Shown here: positions 9,491-17,750 of the stretch, in pieces
How positions within the stretch are numbered: the stretch's first letter is position 1
How the letters are laid out: every line of letters begins with the position of its first letter
Source: Pseudomonas sp. KU43P
Lineage (GTDB): Bacteria > Pseudomonadota > Gammaproteobacteria > Pseudomonadales > Pseudomonadaceae
Direction of reading: 5' to 3'
NCBI RefSeq assembly: GCF_033095865.1
Contig: NZ_AP019365.1
Coordinates: 130,001-194,000 of the forward strand
Length of the DNA stretch: 64,000 bases
Program-made: the position numbers and the translations under genes
Notes under the pieces: model-generated
Seen by the model: only the letters and a program-made list of their open reading frames with translations
Told to the model about the DNA's origin: nothing
The model's database searches: none

Positions 9491-10468
9491 ATTTCCAGTC
9501 CCGCCCTCACGCGTCGCAACTTGCTGTGTTTGCTGGCTGCAACGCCCTTCATCGCCAGCCTGCCGGGTTGTACGCGCTCCACCGGGCTGCAAGGCAGTTT
9601 CCTGCAACTTTGGAAGAGCCACGCCGATCTCAAACCCGAGCAGTGGCGCCAACGCCTCGCGGCGATGGCCGACATGGGGTGTCAGACCGTCACCCTGCAA
9701 TGGGTTGGCCTGATTGGCGGCGATTCGCCCTGGATGATCCCCGAGGACATGCTGCGCACCCTGTTCGACATCGCTCACGAACAAGGGATGCAGGTGCAGG
9801 TTGGCCTGCCGTTCGACAACGCGTGGTGGCAGGCACTGTCAGCGGATGAACAAGGCCAGCAGCGCTTCTTCGACCAGGCGCTGGGTGGAGCACAGCGCTA
9901 CATGTCCAGCGCCCCCTGGCCACAGCACAAGGCCTTTGCCGGCTGGTACATACCCTATGAGCTGGAGCAGTACCACTGGGCGAGCACCGACAGCCAGCAG
10001 CGTTTGGCGCAGTGGTTGGCGGCGATGGCCAGCAGTACTCGGCAGCACAGCGATCGGGTGCCGTCGATTTCCACGTATTACAGTGTTCTGCCCACCGACG
10101 GCTCGCTGTTGCAGCTATGGCGCACGTTACTCGATACGACTCAACTGCGGCCGGTGGTGCAGGATGGGGTGGGCGTGGCCGGCTGGGCCAACCTGCAGGC
10201 TATCGAGCCACTGCTGCTGGAACTGCGCCGACGCCAGGTACCGTTCGACGTGGTGGTGGAGCTGTTCGAGCAACTGCCATCGCAGAAGAACGACGGGAGC
10301 GAGTTCAAGGCACGCTCTGCAGACTATGACCGGGTACGCCGCCAGTTGGAGTGGGCCCGTACCACAGGTGCAGAGCAGATCGTGGCGTTTGCCCTGGACC
10401 CGTGGGCATTGGGTGACGATCCGCGAGCACGAAGGCTGCGCGAGGACTGGCTGCGTGGGCACGGCTGA
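9491..10468 (+). CDS. DUF4434-type lipoprotein, possible polysaccharide-acting TIM-barrel protein
   Basis: About 325 residues. The N-terminus TRRNLLCLLAATPFIASLPGC combines an RR motif with a lipobox (LPGC), so it is probably an exported lipoprotein. The body (FLQLWKSHADLKPEQWRQRL; MQVQVGLPFDNAWW; FAGWYIPYELEQYHW) resembles the DUF4434 TIM-barrel family, in which a Glu in the GWYIPxE segment is a candidate acid, suggesting a glycosidase-like fold. No ATG, GTG or TTG sits at a sensible place: the best-placed codon is ATT at 9491, seven bases after aaaagga. It converges on the exopolysaccharide operon and probably serves it, by inference from position. Confidence 0.72.
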   Translation: MSSPALTRRNLLCLLAATPFIASLPGCTRSTGLQGSFLQLWKSHADLKPEQWRQRLAAMADMGCQTVTLQWVGLIGGDSPWMIPEDMLRTLFDIAHEQGMQVQVGLPFDNAWWQALSADEQGQQRFFDQALGGAQRYMSSAPWPQHKAFAGWYIPYELEQYHWASTDSQQRLAQWLAAMASSTRQHSDRVPSISTYYSVLPTDGSLLQLWRTLLDTTQLRPVVQDGVGVAGWANLQAIEPLLLELRRRQVPFDVVVELFEQLPSQKNDGSEFKARSADYDRVRRQLEWARTTGAEQIVAFALDPWALGDDPRARRLREDWLRGHG

Positions 10469-10498
10469 GGCTGAGTGCCGTGCCCGGCAGCAGCGGTA

Positions 10499-11626
10499 CT
10501 AAATGCTACGCCCGATGATCTCCCGCATGATCTCGCTGGTGCCTCCAAAGATGCGCAACGCACGGGCATCGGCCCAGGCGCGGCCGATCCCGTATTCGCT
10601 GCTGTAGCCATAACCCCCGTGCAACTGCAGGAGTTGATCCAGTATCTGCCCCTGCATCTCGCTGGCATTGAGCTTGGCCATCGCTGCCACTACAGGGTCA
10701 AGGTCGCCTTGCATCAGCTGCCGTGCGCAGTCGTCGAGAAACACTCGCAGCATGGTCAGTCGCGCGTGGGCGTCGGCGAGAATGAAGCGGTTGTGTTGGT
10801 GGTCGCTGACACGTTTGCCGAACACCTTGCGCTCGCGGGTATATGCCAGCGTTTGTTCTAGCATGCCCTCGGCATGGGCAGCTGCGCGCAGGGCAATGGC
10901 CAGGCGCTCGCGAGCCAACTCCCGCCCGAGGTACTCGAACCCGGCGTTCTCTTCGCCCAACAGGCAGTCGGCGGGCAGCCGCAGATCATCGAAGAACAGC
11001 TCGCAGGTGTCTTGGGCATGTTGCCCGATCTTGGCCATTGCCGGGCCTTTGGTCAGGCCGTTTGACCCAGCCTCTACACAGAACAGCGACAGCCCGCGGG
11101 CGCCGAGGTCTGGCTCGGTGCTGGCAACGACAATGATCAGACCAGCGTTGACGCCGTTGGTGATGAACGTCTTCTGGCCATTGAGCACATAGTGCTCACC
11201 ATCGCGTTGGGCACGGCAGCGCACAGCCTTGAGGTCACTGCCTGCACCTGGCTCGGTCATGGCGATGGCGCCGATCAGCTCGCCGGCGGCCATGGCGGGT
11301 AGCCAACGGTCTTTCTGTGCCTGGGTGCCAAGGTTGAACAGGTAGGGTGCAACCATGTCGGAATGGATCGAAAAACCGATACCCAGGCAATTGGCCCGGG
11401 CCAACTCCTCGATTACCACCATGGCATGGCCAAAATCGCCTCCGGCACCATAAGGGGGCGGTAGTGCCGAGCAAAGAAGCCCTTGTGCGCCTGCTTCACG
11501 CCACAACAGGGCCGGCGTCAGGCCGTCGCGTTCCCAGTCGGCGTAGTGGGGCAGAATCCGCTCTTCGACAAAGCGTCGAACCTGCTCACGAAACAACAGA
11601 TGATCTTCACGAAAAAGTGTTCGCAT
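10499..11626 (-). CDS. Acyl-CoA dehydrogenase family flavoprotein
   Basis: A 375-residue member of the acyl-CoA dehydrogenase family, last gene of the exopolysaccharide operon (6 bases after the AlgF-like gene). The signature IGAIAMTEPGAGSDL and the C-terminal QLHGGYGYSSEYGIGRAWAD are intact. The Glu used by medium-chain enzymes is absent (RIFGGTSEI), but a Glu occurs in ARERLAIAL, where isovaleryl- and long-chain-type enzymes carry their base. It would oxidise an acyl thioester at C2-C3. Lying with a stand-alone adenylation enzyme and carrier protein, it could act on a carrier-bound aminoacyl group, as PltE-type enzymes do on prolyl-carrier; that role is inference. Confidence 0.9.
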   Translation of the reverse strand: MRTLFREDHLLFREQVRRFVEERILPHYADWERDGLTPALLWREAGAQGLLCSALPPPYGAGGDFGHAMVVIEELARANCLGIGFSIHSDMVAPYLFNLGTQAQKDRWLPAMAAGELIGAIAMTEPGAGSDLKAVRCRAQRDGEHYVLNGQKTFITNGVNAGLIIVVASTEPDLGARGLSLFCVEAGSNGLTKGPAMAKIGQHAQDTCELFFDDLRLPADCLLGEENAGFEYLGRELARERLAIALRAAAHAEGMLEQTLAYTRERKVFGKRVSDHQHNRFILADAHARLTMLRVFLDDCARQLMQGDLDPVVAAMAKLNASEMQGQILDQLLQLHGGYGYSSEYGIGRAWADARALRIFGGTSEIMREIIGRSI

Positions 11627-11632
11627 GGGGGC

Positions 11633-12292
11633 CTATCGCTCAAAGGGCGCGGTACTGCCCAGTTCGCCGCGCAGTACGGGGTGGCTGGCGGTGCCGGTCA
11701 GGAACAGTGCGTAGTGGTCACCCGGCTGCAACTGCGGTAATGCCAAAGCTCTGGCCTGGCTGGCACCGCACCCCGCAGTGAGGCTGGCGCTCACCGGGTT
11801 GATTGCCCGCGCCTGGCTGGCGTTGGGTTTGACGTCGGCGAACAGGACCGGACCACCTTCCACCTGCAGTTGGCCAGCCGTGCAGTCGCTGGCCAGGTTG
11901 TAGAAGCGCAATTCGGCTTTCAGCGCGTCGTCGCTGGCAGCACTGTCGTCCAGAACCAGTAGCTTGCCGTCTTTAAACACCAAGCTCTGGTAGCTGTCCG
12001 GTGCCACGCTCAGGCTACCTACTGTCTGGCCTGCGATGCGCACGGTGAAGGGCTCTGAGCCCTTGACCACGTTGTAGCTGCTGGCCAGCCTGTCCGCTCC
12101 CAATTGTTGCGGCTGGTTTTGGCCAATCTGCACCTGCACGGCGGTGTCGGCAGGGTGCAGCACGCGCACAAAAGCTGACCCCGCCGGTGGGCGCGGCGCA
12201 TACAGCTGAGCCAGCTTGCCTTCGGCCTGGGCCGCACCAGGCAAGGTGCTGCCAATCAGCAGGGCGGTAGTGAACAGGGTGAGGGCTTTCAT
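11633..12292 (-). CDS. AlgF-like periplasmic polysaccharide-acylation protein
   Basis: A 219-residue exported protein: signal peptide to about residue 23 (GAAQA-EGK), then a beta-rich body opening with LAQLYAPRPPAGSAFVRVLH, like the LYxPxxPxGSxFVRV start of AlgF, the periplasmic component of alginate O-acetylation. It overlaps the adenylation gene by four bases (ATGA), so translation is coupled. Two cysteines (DCTAG and GCGAS) could form a disulfide. Its likely task is to help pass acyl groups from the MBOAT and SGNH proteins to the polymer. Confidence 0.82.
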   Translation of the reverse strand: MKALTLFTTALLIGSTLPGAAQAEGKLAQLYAPRPPAGSAFVRVLHPADTAVQVQIGQNQPQQLGADRLASSYNVVKGSEPFTVRIAGQTVGSLSVAPDSYQSLVFKDGKLLVLDDSAASDDALKAELRFYNLASDCTAGQLQVEGGPVLFADVKPNASQARAINPVSASLTAGCGASQARALALPQLQPGDHYALFLTGTASHPVLRGELGSTAPFER

Positions 12293-13761
12293 GCGGTCTC
12301 CTTGGGGCGCTTCATCCGGGCTTCCTGGTACAGCGCCGCCAGGCGCTTGCGGTCGACCTTGTCGGACAACGTAGCGGGGAATTGCCCGCAGGCCAGCAGT
12401 TCGGACGGAATCATGTAGGCAGGCAGGCTACCGGAGAGCCGTTGTTTCCAGTCGGCCAGCGCCGCAGGCAAGGGCCCGAGGGTAGCTGGGGGCAATTGCT
12501 CGGGCGTTTCGACGAAACCGATCATGCGCACCAAGGTGCCGTCTGGTCGACGCAAGGCGATGGTGGCGGCCGTGGTGACCCCCGGCAAGGCGGCAAGACC
12601 GGCATCCACCTCGCCCAGTTCGATACGATACCCATGCAGCTTGATCTGGTCGTCGCGGCGGCCATGGAAGAACACCCGCCCCTGCGCGTCGATCTCGGCC
12701 AGGTCCCCGCTGCGGTAGGCGCGCTTGCCGTTATGCTCGAACAGTACGGCCTCGCTGAGGTCTGGGCGGTTCAGGTAGCCGCGCATTACATGGTCACCGG
12801 CGATACATAATTCGCCGTCGTCCAGGAACAGCTCGGCGTAGGGCTTGGCCCTGCCGATCGACAAAGGCTGCACGCCTGCTTCCAAAGGCGGCACGATTTC
12901 GATCCAGGTCGTGGAACAGGTGGCCTCGGTAGGCCCATACGAGTTGATGATCCTTGCTTCGGGGAACCGTTCCCAAAGCTGCCTTGCGAGGACCGGGGTG
13001 AGCGATTCGGCGCCGAACACGAATACTTGCAGGGCCGGCAAGTGCTCGGCAACGAACGTGTCGTTGAGCAATTGCTGGCGCACGAACGATGGCGTCGAGG
13101 CCCATACCTGTACTTGGCTATCGGCCAGGTAGCCGACAAAGGCCTCAGGGTCGGCGATAACCTCGCGCGGGCACAGCACGCACTGGCCACCCAGCGCCAA
13201 CGCGCCGCAGAGGTCGAACAGCGAAAAATCGAAGCTGAACAGCATCTGGTTCATGAACGCAGGTTTCTGGCCCAATGCCAGGCAATCGCGGATCCAGCCG
13301 GCGAAGAGTGCCAGACTGTCGCGGCCTATCTGCACACCCTTCGGGTCGCCTGTGCTACCCGAGGTGAACATGATGTAGGCCAGCCCCGGCACCGTCAGCG
13401 GCGCGGCCGCCGCCATGCCCGTGCGGAAGCTGTCCAGCTCGGCATCGTAGCAATGGCTCGAACCTACCAGTTCGATGATGCGTTGCAGGCGCTGAGGCGG
13501 GTTGATGCTGTCCAGTGGCACATAGGTCACGCCCATGCGCAGGCAGCCGAGCATGGCCACGACGAACTCGATCTGCTTGTGGCCACTTAGTACCAAGGCA
13601 GTACCTGGCTCGATGCCCTCGCGGGTGGCGCGCACCACCCACGCCTCGACGGCGGCCTGCAAACCAGACCAGTCCAGTACGCGCCGGCTATCACGCAGGG
13701 CTGGGTCACTGCCGCCCTTGGTGCATTCGGTGAACTCACAACGGTCGAAATCGAAGTGCAT
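12289..13761 (-). CDS. Stand-alone amino-acid adenylation enzyme (DltA/PltF-like)
   Basis: A 490-residue ANL-superfamily ligase that should activate an amino acid with ATP and load it on the neighbouring carrier protein. Core motifs are complete: TSGSTGDPKG (133-142), NSYGPTEAT (273-281), YRSGD (349-353), GRRDDQIKLHGYRIELGEVD near 367-386, and the A10 Lys468 in LSDKVDRKRL. Asp178 in SFDFS is the residue that binds the alpha-amino group in amino-acid-activating members. The FCGE motif of D-alanine-specific DltA is FGAE here (249-252), so D-alanine should not be assumed. It sits between the carrier and AlgF-like genes. Confidence 0.9.
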   Translation of the reverse strand: MHFDFDRCEFTECTKGGSDPALRDSRRVLDWSGLQAAVEAWVVRATREGIEPGTALVLSGHKQIEFVVAMLGCLRMGVTYVPLDSINPPQRLQRIIELVGSSHCYDAELDSFRTGMAAAAPLTVPGLAYIMFTSGSTGDPKGVQIGRDSLALFAGWIRDCLALGQKPAFMNQMLFSFDFSLFDLCGALALGGQCVLCPREVIADPEAFVGYLADSQVQVWASTPSFVRQQLLNDTFVAEHLPALQVFVFGAESLTPVLARQLWERFPEARIINSYGPTEATCSTTWIEIVPPLEAGVQPLSIGRAKPYAELFLDDGELCIAGDHVMRGYLNRPDLSEAVLFEHNGKRAYRSGDLAEIDAQGRVFFHGRRDDQIKLHGYRIELGEVDAGLAALPGVTTAATIALRRPDGTLVRMIGFVETPEQLPPATLGPLPAALADWKQRLSGSLPAYMIPSELLACGQFPATLSDKVDRKRLAALYQEARMKRPKETA

Positions 13762-13792
13762 CCGAGCCTCCTCGGCACGTAGCTGTCAGGGT

Positions 13793-14026
13793 TCAGCGGT
13801 TGTTCTGGACGAATGCGGCCAGTGCGTCCACAGATTCCAGGTGCTCGTCGATCTCGGTGGCCGGCACTTTGCAGCCAAAGGCATTCTTGACTGCCATCAC
13901 GATGTCCACTGCGGTCATCGAGTCGACGAGGCCGGATTCGATCAGCAGGTCGTCGTGGGCAACGCGGGTGCCAATCACGTTTTCGATAATTTCGGCCAGT
14001 TGTTGCTTGAGGCTCAGGTCGCTCAT
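13793..14026 (-). CDS. Acyl/peptidyl carrier protein (DltC-like)
   Basis: A 77-residue acidic helical carrier. Ser36 in GLVDSMTAVDI is the phosphopantetheine attachment site. The helix 2 motif reads DSM rather than the usual DSL. The frame is open to a GTG at 14035, but I prefer the ATG at 14026. It lies between the MBOAT gene (18 bases away) and the adenylation gene, which is the DltB-DltC-DltA set in a different order. No phosphopantetheinyl transferase gene is in the window, so a cellular one must activate it. Confidence 0.9.
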   Translation of the reverse strand: MSDLSLKQQLAEIIENVIGTRVAHDDLLIESGLVDSMTAVDIVMAVKNAFGCKVPATEIDEHLESVDALAAFVQNNR

Positions 14027-14044
14027 GTCGATCACTCTGTAAGG

Positions 14045-15622
14045 TCAGAATTGGAAATACAGGAAGCGTGCTTCCTTGTGCAGGTTCATGAGGCACAGCA
14101 ACAGCAGCAGCGCCATGATTACCAGCCACTTGGCGTTCGGCGCCCAACGCAGGGCGGCCGGGCCGTCCAGTTGCGCGCGCGCGAGGGACGGCGAGAAGTT
14201 GCCCATGATCTGTTGCGAGTTGGGCAGGAACCAGGCCACTGCCAGCACTGCTAGCACATGCAGTGCCTCAAGGTGACGGCCAATCAGCATCCGCCAGGCA
14301 TCGCCCCAGGCAACACCGGCTGGATACAGGACGTCTGGCAGGCTGCCCAGGCCACGCAGGCCGAACATGCCCTCGACGAGCAGTACGGCATCGTGCGTGG
14401 ACTCGGCGCGGAAGAACGCCTGGGCGACGATCACCGCCGCGAAGGTCAGCAGCACGTAACCCGCTACTTTCAAGGGGTGCTGCCTTCCTTTGCCACTATT
14501 GCGGCCGACCACGAATATGCGCCAGGCATGGTTGATCGACAGGTAACCGGCATGCAACAGACCGAAGATCAAGAATTGCAGGCCGGCGCCGTGCCAGATG
14601 CCGGCCAGGCCCATGGTGAACGTGGTTGGCAGGATGATCGCAGCGGCAAACCCGCCGGGCGTTGCTGCACCTTGCGTACCGACCGGCAACCCTCGTTTGC
14701 CACGCCATTCCGACACTGCCATGGCCACTGGGTAATACAGGTAAGCCGTCAGGTAGCGCGTGAGGGTCATGTGCCAGCGAGCCCAGAAATCAATGATGTT
14801 GCTGGCCTTGTACGGCGAGTTGAAGTTGAGCGGAAAGCGGATGCCGAACATTTTCGCCAAGCCCAAGGCCATGTCCGAGTAGCCGGAAAAGTCGAAGTAA
14901 AGTTGCAGCGCATAGGCGATGCCCGTGCCCCAGGCTGCCCAGAAGCCCAAGGTGCCGGGCTCGGCGAAGCCTGCATCGGCATATGGCGCGATCGGGTCGG
15001 CCAGCAGCACTTTCTTGGCAAGGCCGATGACGAACAGCATGCCCCCAACGCTCAGATTCTCGGCGCGGAACCGGTAGTTATCGGGCTTTGCGAACTGCGG
15101 CATCATCTCTTTGTGGTGCAGGATGGGGCCAGCGATCAGGTGCGGGAAGAACGTTACGAACAGCACGTAACTGAGCAGGCTGCGCTCCTTGACGATGCCG
15201 GCGCGGCAATCGAGCAGGTAGCCGATCTGGGTGAACGTGAAGAACGAGATGCCCAGGGGCAGAATGATGTCGTCCAGCCGCGTGCCGGCAAGGCCCCAGT
15301 CCTGGGCGAAGTTCACCAGCGTGACGAAGTACTTGTAATGGAACAGCAAGGCCAAGTCTGCAGTCACCCCTGCTGCAGTGATCGCCAATTGCAGTTTGTT
15401 CCTGCCAGCGCAGCCCAGGATCAGAAGACTCACCAGGTAGTTGAAGGCAATCGAGCCGATCAGCAGCAGCACGAACTGCGGGTTCCACCAGCCGTAGAAC
15501 ACGATCGACGTCACGCACAGCCATAACGCCGCACCGCGCAGGCTGCGCGCTGCGATCAGGTAATGCGCTGCCAATGTCAGCGGCAGGAACAGCAGCAGGA
15601 ACAGATAAGAGTTAAAGAGCAT
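14045..15622 (-). CDS. MBOAT-family membrane O-acyltransferase (AlgI/DltB-like)
   Basis: A 525-residue polytopic inner-membrane protein. Hydrophobic helices begin at once (MLFNSYLFLLLFLPLTLAA). The MBOAT hallmarks are YFDFSGYSDMA (about 242-252), ARWHMTLTRY with His284, and GIWHGAGLQF with the catalytic His344. It should take an acyl group from the cytoplasmic carrier (DltB style) or acetyl-CoA (AlgI style) and pass it across the membrane to the AlgJ/AlgX-like proteins. The carrier protein and adenylation genes next to it favour the carrier route. It overlaps the AlgJ-like gene by 11 bases. Confidence 0.93.
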   Translation of the reverse strand: MLFNSYLFLLLFLPLTLAAHYLIAARSLRGAALWLCVTSIVFYGWWNPQFVLLLIGSIAFNYLVSLLILGCAGRNKLQLAITAAGVTADLALLFHYKYFVTLVNFAQDWGLAGTRLDDIILPLGISFFTFTQIGYLLDCRAGIVKERSLLSYVLFVTFFPHLIAGPILHHKEMMPQFAKPDNYRFRAENLSVGGMLFVIGLAKKVLLADPIAPYADAGFAEPGTLGFWAAWGTGIAYALQLYFDFSGYSDMALGLAKMFGIRFPLNFNSPYKASNIIDFWARWHMTLTRYLTAYLYYPVAMAVSEWRGKRGLPVGTQGAATPGGFAAAIILPTTFTMGLAGIWHGAGLQFLIFGLLHAGYLSINHAWRIFVVGRNSGKGRQHPLKVAGYVLLTFAAVIVAQAFFRAESTHDAVLLVEGMFGLRGLGSLPDVLYPAGVAWGDAWRMLIGRHLEALHVLAVLAVAWFLPNSQQIMGNFSPSLARAQLDGPAALRWAPNAKWLVIMALLLLLCLMNLHKEARFLYFQF

Positions 15623-16739
15623 GGTCGGCCTGCTTTTCAGGTAGCGATGCCAGCACGGCGCGCTCGTCGGCGGTCAGGGGTAGCGACAGGGCGCTTTCGG
15701 AGAACTCCCAGATCACCAGCTTGAGGCTGGTTGGCCAGCGCTCACGTTTGTTCAGTGCTGCGAGCAAGGCGCCGCAGAACTGGCCGCCGTCCAGGCTTTG
15801 GTTCCAGACCTGCTGGCCGAGGTTGCGGCCCAGGCGTTCGGCGAAAGCGCTGCGCCGGCCATTGGAGCTGCCGGCCAGCATCACTTCGACAGCAGGGGTA
15901 TCGTCCAGCAGACCGCCACCGCGTTGCGCCTGGATCTGTTCGGCGTACTCATCTTCCAGGGCCGGGCGCCAGGCTGCTGCCGCATGTTCAAGGCCGGCGA
16001 GTACGATCAGGTCACCCATGCGTGGCTGCGCGGTGCCTGCCAGGCGCTGGGTGAATACCTGCTCGCGCTTGCCGGCCAGCAGGGGCAAAGCGCCGGCAGC
16101 CACGGCGTCGGCCGCTCGCTGGGCGCCGCTGGCGTTGAGATGGACGTCGGTACGGAAGAACTGCGCTGGCTGTCGAGGTGCTTCGGCCAGTGCGCTACCC
16201 AGGTCGACATAGGGTACGCCGAGGCTGGCCAGCCGGGCCTGCCACTGCCCCAGGCGCGCCTGCAGTTGTGCAGATTGGCGAAGGCCGCAGAGGGCGTGGG
16301 TTTCGATGCGCGATTTATCTGGCACCGCCACCAGCAGCACCTGCAGGCCTTGAGCGCGCAGTTGCCCAACCCAGTGTTGCATCAAGCGCTGGCGCGCCTC
16401 GTAGGCGCCGTTCACACCAGGTTGCGCGCGCAGGCCGTCACGGTAGAACAGCCAGCCGGGGCACCCCTGCACCACTTGGTCACCCAGGTCGCCCAGCAGG
16501 CGATAACGCGCAGCGGCGCTCAGGGTGTCGGCGTCTTTTTGCAGCGCTGGCTGTAATGCATCGCCCAGGGCTTTGCCTGCCTCGCCATCGAGCCAGGCGC
16601 TAGGCTTGAGCTGCGCGGCATCGAGCTTGCCGTTGAACAGCAGCCACAACCCGCAGGCCTGGGCCAGCAGCAGCAAGGCAATCACTGCGGCGGTGTAGCC
16701 ACGGTGCGACGGCGTGGCGGGAGTGCCCTTTTCAGCCAT
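15612..16739 (-). CDS. AlgJ-like membrane-anchored SGNH acyltransferase
   Basis: A 375-residue type II membrane protein, with one helix at about residues 15-35 and the rest periplasmic. Family features: GCPGWLFYRDG near 92, VPDKSRIE near 139, the Asp198-x-His200 pair in FFRTDVHLN, and a Ser in LAGSSNG (290-294) for the nucleophile, matching the Asp/His/Ser set of AlgJ and AlgX. It should transfer the acyl group received through the MBOAT protein. It starts four bases after the AlgX-like gene ends. Confidence 0.87.
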   Translation of the reverse strand: MAEKGTPATPSHRGYTAAVIALLLLAQACGLWLLFNGKLDAAQLKPSAWLDGEAGKALGDALQPALQKDADTLSAAARYRLLGDLGDQVVQGCPGWLFYRDGLRAQPGVNGAYEARQRLMQHWVGQLRAQGLQVLLVAVPDKSRIETHALCGLRQSAQLQARLGQWQARLASLGVPYVDLGSALAEAPRQPAQFFRTDVHLNASGAQRAADAVAAGALPLLAGKREQVFTQRLAGTAQPRMGDLIVLAGLEHAAAAWRPALEDEYAEQIQAQRGGGLLDDTPAVEVMLAGSSNGRRSAFAERLGRNLGQQVWNQSLDGGQFCGALLAALNKRERWPTSLKLVIWEFSESALSLPLTADERAVLASLPEKQADHAL

Positions 16740-16742
16740 GGT

Positions 16743-17738
16743 TCACTTTCCGATCGCCGCGCGCAGGCGCTGGCGCCAGGCATCGGTGCTCATGATCGAC
16801 GCGTTGTCCCACAATCCACTGGCTTGAGGGCCTTGGGCGTAGGTGGGCTCGAACATCTGCCACACCAGCACCTGCGGTGGGTTGCGCTTGAAGTCCGGCG
16901 ACTCCAGGTATTCCAGCAGCATGATCCACTGGCCGACGTTGCCTGGTTTCCAGTTCACCGAGACCGGACGGTCGATGCTATTGGACAGCTTCTGCGGGAA
17001 GCCGAAATAGGGCTGTACCATGCTGTGGCCGGTTACATGCAGCGGGGCCGGAGCGTCGTCGAGCAGGCCGTTGGCAGCGGCCTGGCGGCGTACGGTGAAC
17101 GTTTCGCGGCCGGTCTGCTTGCGCTGCTCGGGAGTAAGGAAGCGCTCGGCCAGGTCACCGTAGCGGCGCTCCTTGAACTCGCTGCCCAGCGCCATGCCGC
17201 TACCGGCATTGCCCTTGAGAGCCGGTACGTCACGTCTGGCTTGTTCGGCAGTTGCCACTGCAGTGGCGTCGGCAGCGGCTTGGGTCCAGTGCTGGTCAGT
17301 GCGGTAGAAGACGTCCTTGCCGTTGTCCTTGACCTGGCGCAGCACCGCTTCGTCGTCAATGGCACTGATGCCGGCCTTGTGCAGGCTGGCGAGGATGGTC
17401 TGATAGCGCTGCTGCACTGGGGCGCTCAGGGCTTTGCCGGCAGGCAGTTTGTCCTGGTAGAAGCGGGTCTTGTCGGGCAGCACCAATACCTGCAAGTGCA
17501 CCCCACGGCCAGCCAGAGCCTGCTGCGCGTCCTTGATCAACGCGGTGGAAGCTTCGATGCCGCGGCTGTCGACTTCGGTCAGGCTGCCCCAGCCAGGGAA
17601 CAGCCAGCCGTCGTTGCCACGCAGTACGATCGACGAGTCATCGGCCTGAGCGGGCGGTAGAGCAAGCCCCAGGCTAGCGGCCAGCAGGCTTGCGGCCAAG
17701 CCTCTACGGGAGCGGTTGAGCAGAGAAGACGGCAACAT
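16743..17738 (-). CDS. AlgX/AlgJ-like periplasmic SGNH acyltransferase
   Basis: A 331-residue exported protein with a signal peptide cut near PAQA-DDSS (about residue 32). Features are GNDGWLFPGWGS, VLPDKTRFY, the Asp148-x-His150-Trp motif (YRTDQHWT) and Ser239 in VTGHSM, the complete Asp/His/Ser set. It is shorter than AlgX and lacks room for a C-terminal carbohydrate-binding module. With the AlgJ-like protein it makes two SGNH enzymes for one MBOAT, suggesting either a relay or two different transfers. Confidence 0.87.
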   Translation of the reverse strand: MLPSSLLNRSRRGLAASLLAASLGLALPPAQADDSSIVLRGNDGWLFPGWGSLTEVDSRGIEASTALIKDAQQALAGRGVHLQVLVLPDKTRFYQDKLPAGKALSAPVQQRYQTILASLHKAGISAIDDEAVLRQVKDNGKDVFYRTDQHWTQAAADATAVATAEQARRDVPALKGNAGSGMALGSEFKERRYGDLAERFLTPEQRKQTGRETFTVRRQAAANGLLDDAPAPLHVTGHSMVQPYFGFPQKLSNSIDRPVSVNWKPGNVGQWIMLLEYLESPDFKRNPPQVLVWQMFEPTYAQGPQASGLWDNASIMSTDAWRQRLRAAIGK

Positions 17739-17750
17739 GGGCAGTGGTCC

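Noticed and set aside
13793..14026. Reading the carrier/adenylation/MBOAT set as a plain D-alanylation (dlt) operon
   Set aside because: The DltA FCGE Cys is missing, an acyl-CoA dehydrogenase is present and there is no teichoic acid in this organism; I keep the substrate open.
14258..15526. 422-codon plus-strand ORF opposite the MBOAT gene
   Set aside because: Composition (Gln/His/Arg-rich) is that of a reverse-strand reading of a GC-rich membrane-protein gene.
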